A stretch of 64,000 bases of DNA from Theobroma cacao (GCF_000208745.1 NC_030853.1:21968066-22032065); one strand, 5' to 3'. Positions 49,301 to 62,293 are shown, counted from the first letter of the stretch. Notes: generated by a model from the letters alone, not told the origin. Program-made: numbers and translations.

Positions 49301-52254
49301 ACAAGGGAGGAACATCTGAAAAAGGGACATCTCACAGCAATTTTCTGAGTTCCGGATAAGTTGTCATTCAGAACCTACCAGAAACTTAAATAGAATTGGT
49401 ACTTATAAGCTAAACCCTAAACCCAATTCAACTGCCTAGAAATTAAAATAGAACCAAACACATCAAACAAAACAAAAAATCCGTAAGTATTTTAATCTTT
49501 CTTCACTAGAAAGTACAATAAAACTATAACTATCTGCATAGCTAGTGATGATAAGCCAGATCCAGAAATATTTTAAATATCCTTCCATATAAACTTGATC
49601 ATAATACCGAATCCAACATAATATTACTGGTTTCAAAAGTTATATTTTAGTTGTACATTTAATATATAGGAACCATTTTCTTTCCTCTACCTGTATAATA
49701 GCAGGATCATTGTGTATAGGTGCTGGGGTCTGAACTGGTGGTGAAGATTTAACCTGCAAGTCCTGTAAACAAATGGAGAAACAGAAAAAAAAAAAAAAGG
49801 AACATTTTAAGGCACTAAATATGATAACAGGCTGATATAAAATTGGTGAGAACAAGAATTTTTCTTTCTTCACTAAATGTAGATGGAATCAGATTGAAGT
49901 CTAGCAAATTAGGCATCTACACTACAATGCTTTAGCGAAGATAATTTTTTTTTTCTTTTCTCAACTCTTATGCAGATAAATCTAAAACGTTGGATTTAAT
50001 AGTGTGAAAACCACACTCTTGCCTAGCAGCATAATCACAACTTTCAATAACACCGTAAAGTTTTGCATCAAAGATTAATCTTACTTATGGGGTCACTCAT
50101 AAACAGTCATCTATAAGTCAAGCGCTAATAAAATGGTGCACCAAAACCTTAGCTTGTTGACCAAACTGAGCTCCATGTACATATCAGTGCCAATCCTGCG
50201 ATGCTGAGCATGTGCTTGGGCACAAATATACAACACTAATTCCAACTTTTACCTTACTGCACCTTGGCAAAATGAAAGGCAAAAGTAAATAAAAGAGAGT
50301 ATTTTGAATCAATGCCACAGCGAAACCATATATCAATGGCTGCTGAGATATTGTGCTTGCCACAACTAGGCACCATAGCATCAAAAACCTCAATTCTACC
50401 AAAAAATTCCTCTATCATGACAAAAAATGCTCAAACTTGTCAGTGTCGTTGCAGCCTGTTTTTATATACCAAATTTGATGATTATAGGAAAAAGATAAGA
50501 GGAAAAATTGAATCTCATAAAGATTGTTCAAGGACAATAGAGTTATCAAATGAATTTCTAACATCAAGAAAAAATTAAACCTTGGAAAGCTTTTTAGTAT
50601 GAGCCAAAAGAAACTTCTAACAAACTTTACAAGCAATAATAGGAGGGTGATCAAGCAACAAAACAACTTTGCATTTTCTAGCCTCTTTTACCCTAAAGTC
50701 TGGATAGCAGATGAGCAACTTATGGCACCATAACTGAAGGAAAAGAATATACTTCCAACCAGAGAAATGCCCTTACTACTTTACAGCAATTCAGCATTTC
50801 CTCAAAATGGCCTCCTAACACCAAAATTCAAATTCATATTCTGATTCTTTATCCTTGACCAATTGCCCAAACATAAACTTCTAAATTGAAAAGGTAGATA
50901 ATAGCACTATCAATGCACATTAGTTCCAATAATATTTGGTGTACCTTGATGTCACTTCCACGGAAGAGTATGTACTCATAAACTTTATCACTTGGTGGAA
51001 CTTGTGGACCATCTTTTTTTCGCCCCTCTGTTCCAAATGACCTTACTGCAATGTTAAGTAACACAAGATATTTAGAACCAGGATATAGTTGCATCTTAAC
51101 ACCCAAAAGAACAACAAGAGTCACTAAAACATGGAATACAAAATGTAACAAACCGTTCTTCTGTTTAACAATTTTCTAGGAGGCCTTTCTTAATCACAAG
51201 CAACAGAATAACATCAGAAGCAGTAAAGTTCTCACATTTGGAGCCCTAAGAGCCACATCCTTCTCTAGTCTGAATGGGGTAATATTATATAGATGATTAC
51301 ACAAAGCTCTATCATCTAATTGCCCAAATATATAATTTCATTTAAGAACAGATACAATTTCCTTTTTTTTGGTAAGCCATAAATTTCAATTTTTATAGTC
51401 TCTGTTATAGCAATCCGTGTCGATTCTAATACTTAACTCTTCCATTTATCATTCATATTTATAAATAAAGTTCCAACAATTCTCTTGTTGCTCCATAATA
51501 GCACTAACTACTTTGGCAAACCATTTTAGTATGGACCATTAACAATTTAAAATTGCCGATTATTGTTGAAGTTGTGCACTGCCAACTTAATTGCTGCCGC
51601 ATAGTTGTGCAGAGAGCTGTAAAATGCAGTTGTAATGTTAGTAATAGGGGCAATTGTGTGTTATGTATTCACTATGAATCATGATTTAAACGTCCTATAA
51701 TTTGAGATGTACACCAGCTGTTTGAAAGTAAATCAGCATAGAAATTTTCTGCTATTTTCTCATATGTTTTCAGCCCCATAACATTCTCTTTTTTTGCTTC
51801 TCTAGATTACCTACTTGATTAACTTTCTCTTCCACAATCCTGGGTATTTAGTTCAGTGACCTTCTCAACTAATACAAGTTGCATAAAAGGTCAACATTCA
51901 TCTCACATAGAAGCCTTTATTACACCCAACAAAGAACTTAAAACGGAAAAAAAAAAAGGAGAATTTTGAAAGCATCCCAAAAGCAACCTCACAGTAACAA
52001 GTCAAAATAAATTATTCAACCTTAACAAAGAAAACAAAACCCCAAAAAGAAAAAAAAAAACCCAGGAAATAAAGAGAGTTTTTTGTTTTTGTTTTTTTAC
52101 CATTTCTCAAACCGATGCTGGATTCTTCAGTGTTGATGTTAAAGAGAACACCTTCATATCTGATTTCAGACTTTGAAGTCAAGCTTATCAAGCTGCCTAT
52201 ATATGAATCAGGAGACCCAGCAGTTGAAGATCTGGAGCTCTCAGTTGAGGCCAT
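43328..52254 (-). CDS. DCP5: Decapping 5 (LSM14/RAP55 family P-body protein)
   Basis: P-body protein that represses translation and promotes decapping of mRNA. Eight minus-strand exons fit: 52254-52101, 51045-50945, 49762-49691, 48956-47967, 45576-45511, 44284 to about 44096 (or 44075), 44015-43905 and 43474-43328. The product is about 609-616 residues. Residues 1-85 form the LSm14 domain ([19 protein letters not shown], then [11 protein letters not shown] and [12 protein letters not shown]). Residues 110-439 are a Pro/Ser/Gln-rich linker with a repeated PVPAQVP motif near its end. Exon 6 holds the FDF motif ([19 protein letters not shown]). Exon 7 holds the FFD box ([13 protein letters not shown]). 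Exons 7-8 hold the TFG box ([16 protein letters not shown]), and exon 8 ends in an RGG-rich tail. All phases agree. The donor of exon 6 is ambiguous because CGT/GTGTAT and CAA/GTGTGC both keep phase. Intron 4 is enlarged by a hAT insertion and a gap. Confidence 0.93.
46059..46542. other. Assembly gap (484 Ns)
   Basis: Unknown bases inside the hAT element. The adjacent tandem repeat is a likely reason the assembly failed here. The true length may differ. Confidence 0.99.
46543..47335. repeat. 330-364 bp tandem repeat inside hAT element
   Basis: The phrase TC(T/G)ATTTTGTGTTAA(C/T)ATTA recurs at about 46581, 46945 and 47275. Between copies, ACTTGTAA(T/C)G(C/T)CTTTTAATAT and AGGTTCATTTATAAG also repeat. 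So two full units and a partial third are visible right of the gap, and more may lie in it. Confidence 0.8.
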
Positions 52255-53380
52255 GGCCCTTCGTTATTCCAACAACATTGGCTTTTTTTTTTTTTTTGTC
52301 AGTGAAAGTAATAATCAAAGTAAAATGAAAGAGAGAAAGGCTGTGCTAAAGCAAAACCTTTCAAAAAAAGGCGTGCAAGCAAAAACCTTTTGAAGCTTTG
52401 TATGTTTGTTCTGTGCTTTTACATGTTGGAGGCCACTGGGTTTCCAGTTTTGGACCCTTCCACATGACAACTGTTTTCTTTTCCTTGGACAAATGATTTT
52501 TTTTCTCAAGGAACGAGTCAATAATTAATGCATATTCTGTCAAATAATTATGTCAAGTTAATTACACGTGTGTCAATTATTTAAACTCATTTAACCAATA
52601 GATAGGATTATATTTCTCCAAAAATTTTTGAATAAAAAATCTATTACTTAATTTGTTATCAAAAAAATTATCCAACACAAGAAACAATTAAGTTTTTGAA
52701 ACTATACAAACAAATTTAATGAATCCTAATATATCTATCAAAATATTTATTTAATAGACACATAACAACTTTATAAATTATTTCACAACTCGTGGAATTC
52801 AAAACTCTATTTAATACTTAAAGTTTTTTTTTTTAAATGCGACAGAACTTCACATCAAAAGATTTTCAAATACTATCATTCTACTTCACTTCTCTCTTGA
52901 ATTATTAATATTAGGTTGAAGTTTGAATTTGGTCCTTTATGACCTCAATTTTTATCATTTTAATTTTAATCTTTATACTTTTATTCAAAGTCAAGATAAT
53001 AATAATTGATAAAGATGTTAAATTTTTATGGTTAAATTTGAATGCATAATTATTTTATTGATGATTTTAGCCATGTGACATATATCAATATATGTATATA
53101 AAAAGACTATACTTTTAATAAAAATGGTAAAAGTTAATATTTAAAATTTAAAAAAGATTAATTATTATTTAATTAAAATAAAAATATTTATTTTTTATAT
53201 TGATATGCTTTATTACTTAATCCACCTCAACATTTCTTGGTCATCAATAAAATGTCACTTCATTCAAGGTAATAATCAAATTTTAACAATGCTATTTATT
53301 GTCCTTAAATCGAGTTTTAATAAAAGCGTAGAGATAAAATTCAGTTGTTTCAATAATTCAATGTGAAGTTCTCTATTTTA
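52255..53380. other. DCP5 5' flank and AT-rich intergenic DNA
   Basis: Likely promoter and 5' leader of DCP5 near 52255-52400, then AT-rich DNA. A block at about 52930-53345 has weakly inverted ends (CTTTATACTTTTATTCAAA versus CTCTACGCTTTTATTAAAA) and may be another small DNA-transposon relic, but the match is too poor to call. Confidence 0.4.
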
Positions 53381-53998
53381 GGCTCTGTTTATTTCATGGA
53401 AATTGGGCTATTAGAAGCAAGTTTTTGAAAAAGTTGCTATTTTCCTAAAAAAGCTAATGCATTTTGTTATTTAGATGACTCTATGAAAATTTTTTTCTGC
53501 TGTTTGGTTGGTTTTTTTTTTTTGGAAAATATGCATTCACATCAAAATAATAATACTGACATGACTATTAAAATATTTTATCAAAATATTGAAATTTTGC
53601 TTGTTAACATATTAAAATACTTATTACTAATAGTAATATTTATTATTAAAATACTAATATTTTGATAGTAATATTCATTATAAATATTAAAAAATATTTA
53701 TATAATTAAAATATTATTATTAAATAGTAATATATTATACTAAAAATATAGATTATTAAAATGATAAAGTATTATTTTTTATATTAGTATTTATTATTAA
53801 AATGATAATAGAATAATTTTTATAATTAAATATTAAAAATATATTTGTATTTATATTTTAAAAAAATATTTTGAAGTAAAATTAAATAAAAAAAGAGGTC
53901 AATTTTCGAATGTTTAGGCCAATTTTTCATTGATTATTAAATGATTTTTGTTGATCATCTGATTTTTTGTTCAAGCCAATTTTCACGAAACAAAAGGC
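53381..53998. mobile_element. TIR element, PIF/Harbinger-like
   Basis: The left end GGCTCTGTTTATTTCATGG and the reverse complement of the right end GCCTTTTGTTTCGTGAAAA align over about 25 bases (shared core TTTRTTTCRTGRAAATTGG), with TA on both outer sides. The interior is AT-rich, with repeated AATATTATTAAAATA words and no coding frame. Ends starting GGnnYTGTTT are typical of PIF/Harbinger-derived MITEs, whose target duplication is TWA. The flanks here (TTA and TAC) do not match fully, so the superfamily is uncertain. Confidence 0.42.
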
Positions 53999-54309
53999 TA
54001 CGGTGAAAAATTTAGAATTAGGGTTTTTTTATTTATTTAATTACTTTTTTTTCTTTTTTTGTTCCTTTTTTCTCCACAATAAAAATAATACAAGAAAAAT
54101 GATAGACTACTGTGAAAGCCTTATGCCAAATTGTATGTTGAAAAAGAGGTGGATGTCTGTTGTAGGAGCTGCAATATGATCTTTGTGGTTGGGTTGGCAA
54201 TAAAGGATTTGGTTTCCAACTCAAAAAGATGAGAGAAAAGAGAGGTGGTTTTCATTATTAAAATGAGAGCTAAATTTTGAATCAATGTAAAAGAAAAAAA
54301 AAAAAAGGC

Positions 54310-55012
54310 CACCAATTTCAAATGAGGTCCTTTTAGTGGAAGACCCGAGCTGAAATTCAATGTTGACGGTTCAAGCCCAACTAGTTGCAGGGAGTTTTCA
54401 GGAACAGTAATGGGAACATGATGTGCCTTTTCTTGGGTGAACAAGGTTCCAATAGTGCAGAAACATTGGCATGGCAATTAAAACATCTCTATAGTTTTAA
54501 TTATTCTCTTTCGTGGAAGGGTGTCAAATCCTTAGTGATAGAATTAGATTCTAGTGTTGCAATCTCATAGGTGAAGAAAGGGGATTGCAGAGCAAGGCCA
54601 ATGTGAAAAGTTTTTGCAAAAATTGATAGGATGCTATCGGAGAGTGATTGGTGAGATCAAACACAATGCAAATTTACAGGGAGGCGAATAATCTGGCAAA
54701 ATTGGGTGTTGACCATCCAAACATGTTTTGTGCGTGTTGGTAAATTTGGGGTCTGGATTAGTGGTGTACGTGTCTGCGTTTAGTTGTGTGCTTGTATGTG
54801 AATCTTTCAAAACAGATCCTATGGATCGGTGTAGGGGAGCTTAACCTTCAATTCAATGTAGTATTTTTTATCTTAAGTTTTCAACTCTCAGGTGTATATG
54901 TATCTCCTGCTCTTCAATGGCATTGGAATGAGTTGCGAAGCTGCTAAGCTATTTTCTATTAATTAATAATGAATGAACTGTTTGAGCAAGGGATAAAACC
55001 AAAAAAAAAAAA
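54310..55012 (+). pseudogene. LINE RNase H (RVT_3) remnant with 3' tail
   Basis: Fragments of an L1-type LINE C-terminal RNase H domain are readable in shifting frames: LKFNVDGSS near 54350, then GVFRNSNGNMMCLFLGEQGS followed by NSAETLA (54388-54475), then GVKSLVIELDSSVAIS ending in TAG (54568-54570), then EANNLAKLGVDHPNMFC at about 54680-54730 in another frame. Order and spacing fit one RNase H domain, and the GN, SAE and LxxELDS positions are family features. At least two frame changes and a stop make it dead. The 3' end at 54930-55012 ends in a poly-A tract and matches the remnant at 2325-2430. Confidence 0.65.
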
Positions 55013-55861
55013 AGACAACAACAAAGGATGATTGCCTTTGCTAAGTAGGGTTTTGCTATGATAAGCAACTACAAGAAAAAGGGGATTTCACCATGCATGT
55101 AACCTAGACAATCTTACAAAATTGACATCAACCTGTCAACTCTCTGCATACTAAGATCCTAATTAATCCGCTTGGATCATCGTCATACCGTACGTACGCG
55201 TCCAATATTGTCTAATATAATATATATAACTTTATTATACCAATCCAGTTTCCAATTGAAATTGAAATGTGGTTGAAGTTACCTAAGCTTAATGATAACT
55301 ACTGTACATGTAATAGTCACGTTGAGTTTGAATACACTGATAAGCTTGAAAAATGAAACTTAATTTTCTGAGAAAAAAAATTAAGTTAACTCAGAATTTA
55401 ATTTAAGTTTATGAATGATACTACGATCTATTCATACAAAAACTAAGCTTATATTATATATTGAGCCAAGTTCGATTATTTTATAAGCCAAATATGAAAA
55501 ATTCTTTTAAGTTGTCAAAATCAAAAGAAATATTACTCAGCCTAATTATTTCGCTCATTTACAGCTTAAACACTTATCATTTTCTGCCTCCGTCTTTTTT
55601 AGCAGGCATTAAATGAATGCAAAAGAAACTTCGAAGCTTTCAAATGTATAAGAAAATATATAGATAGGACACAGCAACTGCACTCTAGAAATTATGCATA
55701 AGTTACATTGAATTTATGGCTTTGATATTTGCTTGTAGATCACTTCTTATTCCACTCTTTCATCTGTGTTTAATTACTTATTTAATATGCTATAATCAAG
55801 CTTTTGATGTCATGAAACTTGCATAGTTCTCACCAAAGCAAGATTTTGCTAATAGTGATAC
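55013..55861. other. Intergenic between LINE and hAT element
   Basis: AT-rich, no gene visible. The last 8 bases (AGTGATAC, 55854-55861) are the left target-site duplication of the hAT element that follows. Confidence 0.5.
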
Positions 55862-58676
55862 TAGGGTTGGTTCAATAAGTTCAAAAGTGTAAAGTGAAAT
55901 ATTCAAATGAAGCTTTTTTTTTATTAAAATTAAAAATAATTATTAAAATTTTATTCTTTTAACTTTTTGAGATGTAAATTTTTTAATTAAATTTTTATAA
56001 TAAAGTTCTTTTAATATTTTTTTTCAATTGATAATATAGTCAATTTATTTAATCCTTCTTAAGACATTATTAATATTAAAAAAGATTTTATTAATTTTAG
56101 TTTTGAAAAACTTCTTTCTCTTGAAACAACATTTACAGATATTGTTAACAATATTCTAAAAGTAATATATACATTTAGAAAAGAATAGAGTCTTTTTATA
56201 TGATTAAGTATGTCAATGGATTGTTTTCTTCTATTTGTAAATTTCTTTTAAAATTTGTAACTCTAAAAATAAATCTGAACTATTAATATCAGAATAGTTG
56301 TCATTTTTTAAGAAACATTCAAGATTAAGGTAATATTCTTTTAAACTATTATTATCTAATAACTTCAACATTTTACTGCTAAATTAAAAACTAAAAATAC
56401 TTTTATATATCTTAAAATTTTCAAATCTACTTTTGAGCAAAAAAATTGCTATATATATATAAAAGAAGTAATCATTCTAAATGATTCTTCAAGAGATCTA
56501 GTTATTTCATTATCAACATTCTCAGCAATTTGTTTTTTTCTATGAATAATACGTGTATCATGAAATTTAAGTTCCATGTTCATTTTAGATGCAATTTCTT
56601 TAGAATAAATTATAGCATATGCAAATCCATCTTCTCTAGATCTTTTTATTGTTCTATAACAACATCAATACACTTATCTTTTGATTGCAAATTTTTGCTA
56701 GCAGAGTTAACAGTAAACAATATATCAATATTTTTTATTTCATTCACAATGGTATCAAAAAGACCTTTTCTATTTGTATCATCTACTTTTAAGAATTCAA
56801 AAAAAAAAAAAAACTCCATAACTTTAATTGGACTTGATGAAATATTAACACATCGTAATATAAAAGACATTGCTCTTGATGACTTACATCTGGAGTGCAA
56901 TCAAGTATTATTGAAAAATATTTTACTTCTATGAGGTTTTTAATAATTTTATTTCTAATATCACTTGCTAATAAATTTATCAATTCATTTTGTACATTAT
57001 GTCCAAGGTAATGAGTATAAATTTTGTTGTCTTTAATGCATCGAATATGTTCTTGCATCACTAGATCAAATTCTGCAATCATTTCAATTAGACTTAAAAA
57101 ATTTATGTTACTTTTTTATAGATCTTTTCATTTTTTCCACAAAAAGCCAAATTATTTTTCCCAAGACTTCAACAAGAATTCTTGTTAATAAATTTTTCTA
57201 ATGTTATTCATCTTTTTTTATTTGTTCTTGAACATTTTTGTCAATTGTCTTATTTTTCAATAATTTCATTTCTAAATCAATCCAAAAACTCATATTAGTA
57301 ATATGTGCATTACTCATTTCATGACTTTTAAGCTTAGCACTGAGGTTTTCCAAACTCTTATGCCAACATTAGCTAGTTTACTTGTACTAAAGCCAAATTA
57401 AACAATTTGCAACAAAATCAAAACATTCTATCTAAGTCTTTTGAATAAACTAGCCATCTTCTTTCGTACGTCTCCCTATATTTCCAACTTTTCAATGTAG
57501 TATGTAGTAGAAAAATGCCTTGAAAATTCATCTTTAGTAAAATCTATATCATTAACCTTAATTGGACCTTTTTCTACTAATAATCTCTTAAATTTATATC
57601 AATATTTGTCCATTGACTTGGATCATAAATATTTTTAGGAATGCAATCATTTAAATTAATAGGTTGATCCACTTCATCATGATTTCTATGCTCATTTTGA
57701 ATCTCTTCATGATTTCTATGATTATTTTGAATCTTTTCATTAACTTTTTGTTCTAGTATTTCATCATCATCTAACTCTCTAAGACTATTAATTTGTTCGT
57801 TTAAGGGGCATTCATTAATAATTTTTGATTCATTATTTTTATTTCTGGTAAAAAATTTATCAGGTACTCCTTTTTGAGATTGTATTAAACTTTCAATTCT
57901 TTATTTTTTTAAGTTTTGAATAACCAGATTCATAATTTTGATTTGACATATTTAAATATTTATTATGAGGGACGAAAATATTTAGCTATTATAATTATCT
58001 TATATTTTTTAAATGGCTAATATAAAATCAACAATAAAAATTTTTAATTCAAATAAATCAACTATCATATAAAATAAAGACAATATAACAGTATAATATA
58101 AACTCTAAATTAAAATAAAAAAGTCTATAAAAATTAGAACAATAGTATCCAATTGTTGGATACTTATTACAAACCGCAAATGAGGCTTACGATTTTATGA
58201 AGATATAATATAACAGACTTCTTGTGTATTCTTTAAAAGAAATGAGAAAAGAAGAATTCAAAAGTAGATATTATACATTTTAAAAAAAAGTTGATTTTAT
58301 ATATAAGAAAAAAATAACTGTTGAAAATTATTATATACGTTGATTGAAAATAGGAGAAATAAATAAGAAAAAATAGTAATTGGAGATTATTAAATACATA
58401 TAATCGCTAATTGATTGGAAATAAGAGAAAATAATTGAGAATTAATAGCATTCTATAAATTAAGAAGTGATAGAAAATTGAGATTTATTAAGCACATAAT
58501 TAGGAAAATGAGAGAATAAGTAATTTTATTAATTTTTTTTTATTTTTATATATTTTTAATATAATTAATTATATTATAATTATTATAAAATTATAAAGCT
58601 TCGCTAAATTTTAGGCCTCTCCAAATTGGGGGCTTAAAGCCCTTGCTTGGGTGGCTTCACCCAAGGGCTGACCCTA
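55862..58676 (-). mobile_element. hAT element with decayed ZMYM1-type transposase
   Basis: The element begins TAGGGTTGG and ends in the complement of TAGGGTCAG. It is flanked by an exact 8-bp duplication AGTGATAC (55854-55861 and 58677-58684), the hAT signature. It is 2815 bp. On the minus strand a transposase of the TTF-type zinc-finger/DUF4371/hAT-dimerisation family starts near 57949 (MSNQNYESGYSKLKK). Readable parts are FSTTYYIEKLE, then [16 protein letters not shown] and [18 protein letters not shown] (DUF4371, 57082-56860), then DDTNRKGLFDTIVNEIKNID and VNSASKNLQSKDKCIDVV (56800-56646). Many stops interrupt it and the dimerisation end is unrecognisable. It is not capable of coding. It landed beside the 3' end of a metalloproteinase pseudogene. 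Confidence 0.82.
56646..57949 (-). pseudogene. hAT transposase pseudogene (TTF/DUF4371 type)
   Basis: Coding remnant inside the hAT element 55862-58676. The longest open part is 57082-56789 (97 codons), corresponding to the DUF4371 start, [15 protein letters not shown]. The N-terminal linker (PLNEQIN-like, acidic) and zinc-finger-proximal region are crossed by many stops and frame shifts. The catalytic RNase H-like core around GQGYDNGSNM, expected in the family, is missing because the reading jumps from LFDTIVNEIKNID to NILFTVNSA, suggesting an internal deletion. Confidence 0.7.
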
Positions 58677-58684
58677 AGTGATAC

Positions 58685-59160
58685 AGAAGTCTTAAATCAC
58701 TAATGTCATCTTCACCTAACTACCTTTTAGGAGCTCTAGTTGGTAGTGATGGAAACATGATGGCAGCTTGATCCTAACTATGACCAAGGCTGAGATTATG
58801 TCCTATTCCATGCACAACTATTGATTTCAGGTCATTTGTTTAGGTGTTGTAGGATTAGGGCTCGAATTCTCATTTGCATCATAGTGAAATCTCTCATCCT
58901 TTGGTGCAAAAGCATAAGCCAAAGTGTTCCTAGAGCCATCAAAAGGAATTCCATCACCATGATCATTTAGAAAACAATCGATCCTAATATCAGCTTGTGC
59001 ACCTTGTACTATATCTTGGAATCTAAATAGAGAAACAGTTTCCCATTTCTAGATTGCCCTGGGCAATGATGGGCCTTAGTACTTGTGAGCTAACTACCTA
59101 GACACCGGGTAGGAAATTGTAGGTAAGTTTGTACTTGCTCTATCTAAAATTTCTTGGTAC
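58685..59160 (-). pseudogene. Matrix metalloproteinase copy B, catalytic part
   Basis: Minus-strand remnant of a plant matrixin (secreted zinc endopeptidase), clearly homologous to copy A at 63.3-63.8 kb over its whole length. The zinc-binding site, normally HExxHxxGxxH, reads HGIGHNLSLGH at 58812-58780. The catalytic glutamate is replaced by glycine and the usual glycine of the loop by serine. Frame breaks occur elsewhere. The fragment is cut on both sides: a hAT element begins next to its 3' end, and a second hAT plus a TRIM (59160-62833) separate it from its 5' part at 62834-63095. It cannot encode an active enzyme. Confidence 0.8.
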
Positions 59161-59354
59161 AAAAGCGGAGTTGGCCAATTTTTATTAGGGGCTAAAGACA
59201 AAAAAGATTAAGGCCTAAAAATTTTTAAAATTAATACGTTGAACTTAACCAACAATAATAATAGGATTCATAATTGATGATAATTTTATATAACATGTTA
59301 ATAAAAAAGAATAAGAAAAGAAAAACTTATAATAGTCATTTAGGAAAGTTGTGC

Positions 59355-61725
59355 TTGATGATGTTTCTTGGATTTAAATTCATCAATTATTGACTTTGCA
59401 CTGAAAAGGCTAGTAATGTCTTTCTCAATATAAACAACTAAATTATCTACAAAAAACTTATCATCAATTTTGTTCTGAAGTCTTGTTTTCACAATTTTCA
59501 TTGTTGAAAAAGCTCTCTCTGTAGTTATTGTAGAAACTAAAAGAGTTAAAATAAGACGAATTAATTTATCAATTAAGTGGTAATTTCTTGACTTTCTTGT
59601 TTTTGTTAATATTTAACACAATTTAGAAAGTGTCTTAATATCTTCAAAACCTTGATGATGAGGTATATCAAACTCGTAATGTCTCAATTGTAACCTCACA
59701 ATAAGTCTTTCTTGTTTTTTGAAATCTTAAGAATAAAAACTCTCTGCTAACTTACAGATATCATCAATATTGAATGATTTGTAATTATTATTAGAATCTA
59801 AAGCAATACTTAAAGTTAAAAGTTCACAGTTTGCTTATTGAATCTTAAATTCAATTCTTGTAATTGAGAATCTATTACTATTAAGAATACATCAACTCGA
59901 TAATGATGCTCTACAGTTACATCTGGTTGACGAGATCAATCTCTGCCCAAGATGTATTGTGCACCGATGTCAAGAATTTCTATCTCATTTTTTGACAAAT
60001 TTTTGTCACATTCTCAAGCAAATTAGACCACTCATGATCTCTTAACTTCTAAAAGAGTGATTTTGTAGTAAAAACAAGAAGAATTGCATTTAAAATATCT
60101 TGAGAGCGTAATTGTAATGTTCAATAAAGAACATTAGTGATTCCATGATCTCATACATCAAGTATAATATGAAAATAAATTCAAATGATACTAATATTAC
60201 TAGCAGTAGAAGTATCACCTCTTTGTGAATAATTGGCCCTTTCGTCAATAATAATGTAGGCTGCATCAAACATTCTCATTAAACTACAAATAGAATGAAA
60301 GTATGAGCTTATCGAGTATCTCCAGCTCTTTGTAAAGTTTGCACTTGATTTGCTCATTTACCTGTTTCAAGTTCATCACTAACAATCATGTTTGCAATGT
60401 CAATTGTTTGAGCAACTTGTAATTAATCATGCCTTTTGGAAGAAGCACTAATAATATTTATAGTAGAAGTCAACTGTGTAAAAAATTGATGAATATGAAC
60501 TCCTTATCTAGATGCTGCAACCAATGCTAATTGTAATCTTGGAGCATAACAATGCACATAATATACGTATGGACAATCGTTAAGTACCAAAGCTTGTAAA
60601 CCATTCCATTCACCACGCATGTTACTAGCACCGTCATATCTTTAACCTCGAATACTTTCAACTTGAAGGTTATAATGAGAAAGAACAAATAAAAACTCTT
60701 TTTTCAAAGTCATTGCATTAGTATTACTAACATGTACAAGATCAAAGAAATGTTCTTGAACAAAACCATCACCATCAATAAATCTCAAAATAATAGCCAT
60801 TTGCTCTTTTTTAAACTCATTTTGAGCTTCATCAATAATGAAACAAAATTTAACATTTCCAACCTCCTCTCTAATTGAATTTCTCACCATATTAGCCAAA
60901 ATATGCAAAATCTCCTTTTGAACATCATTGGATGCGTACTTAACAACTCGTGGAGCTTTTCCCAAGACAAACTTATGAACTTTATCACTGTAAGATTTTA
61001 ACAATTAGCATTTCAATGAAATTTTCTCTATTTTTTTGAGGATGAACTTTCATCATGACCTCTAAATGCACAAGCTTGAAAAGTTAACCATCTAACACAA
61101 TCTAGAGAAACTTTGAGCCTAATTCGATTATTCAAGATCTCTTTTGATGCTTATCTTTTGATAAGCTTATCAATATGTTGGACTTTTTCAATAAATCCTC
61201 ACAAGCTTTTTATAGCAACATTATGTGGGGAATTTGGATATTACCCAACATGATTCAAAAGTGGACAGTTTTTTTAACTATTTGCTTTCTTCCAATTTTT
61301 GAAAACTTTTTCAATAAATGCATTTAAACTTGGACGGTTTGAAGTGTTCTTACCAAAGAGGTAGCATGGCAAACAAAATATAGCATTTTTGCCACAAGAA
61401 TACTTCAGCCAAGAAGGATATAATTCAAACCAAAAAACTTAAAAACGACGAGGATGATCATCATTTGATAAAGGATACATCTTATGAATGGGTTGACATA
61501 GCTCACGTTTGAGATAAGCACGACAAATTTCATCTATTTGATTGATAGGAAATTCCCATATTATTGGTCGTAATCCAATTTCTGGTTTTACATGAAAAAT
61601 ATCTATTTCTTCAAGATTGAGCTTTAGATGTTTTGATTCACATTACACTTATTCATGAGTTGAAGTATTAAAGCTTGGTGGCTCAAGTGTAGGAGAATCA
61701 TTTGGATGATCTACTTTTTTTTAAC
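59355..61725 (-). pseudogene. hAT transposase pseudogene, near full length
   Basis: Coding remnant of the element 59160-62377. All blocks of the TTF-type zinc-finger/hAT-dimerisation transposase are recognisable in order, but stops and small frame changes occur throughout. The longest open segment is 61004-60642 (120 codons). It covers DUF4371 with EILHILANMVRNSIREEVGN and ILRFIDGDGFVQEHFFDLVH and ends before the DGASNMRGEWNG core motif. The copy is less degraded than the one in the neighbouring element and than that at 22.7-23.2 kb. Confidence 0.75.
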
Positions 61726-62293
61726 AAAAAATTTGTCAATTATTTTCAATTTACTCATACTTTAATAAATCTGAAAAAAAAATAATACAGTTAACATCTA
61801 ATATTCTTATTTTATTTCTATTTAAGCTTGAAATACTAAATATAAAACTATAATGTATAAAATATAAATAGTTAAACACAAAATATAAGATTTCACACAA
61901 CGGTTAAATATATAAATAGTTAAATAATACAAATATAAAAAGATAAAAGAAAGCTTTACCTCTTCTTAATTTCATACAATGGTGGTGAGTGGTCTCCATC
62001 ATTTCTTATCCAAGCTCACAAGCTTATAAAAACAAAAGGATACCAAAGAGAAGAGAAAAAGAAAAGGAAAGTGAGAGAAAGAGAAAAAGGTGTAGAGAAA
62101 CTTAAACTAAGGTAAAGTTGAGTAGGTTTATGGAGTTATTTTATTATTTGCATTAATTATTAAATAAAAAAAGTTCTTTTGAGGATCGAAACCCATTAAA
62201 AATATATAAATAAATAAAATTTTAAAATTTTAAAGACATTAAATATATATATATATATTATATATATAATATAAATAAATATTTTAATATTTT

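Noticed and set aside
54385..54570. RNase H-like frame as a host gene
   Set aside because: It has a stop and frame shifts, sits in a 5'-truncated LINE with a poly-A tail, and its matches are to LINE polyproteins.
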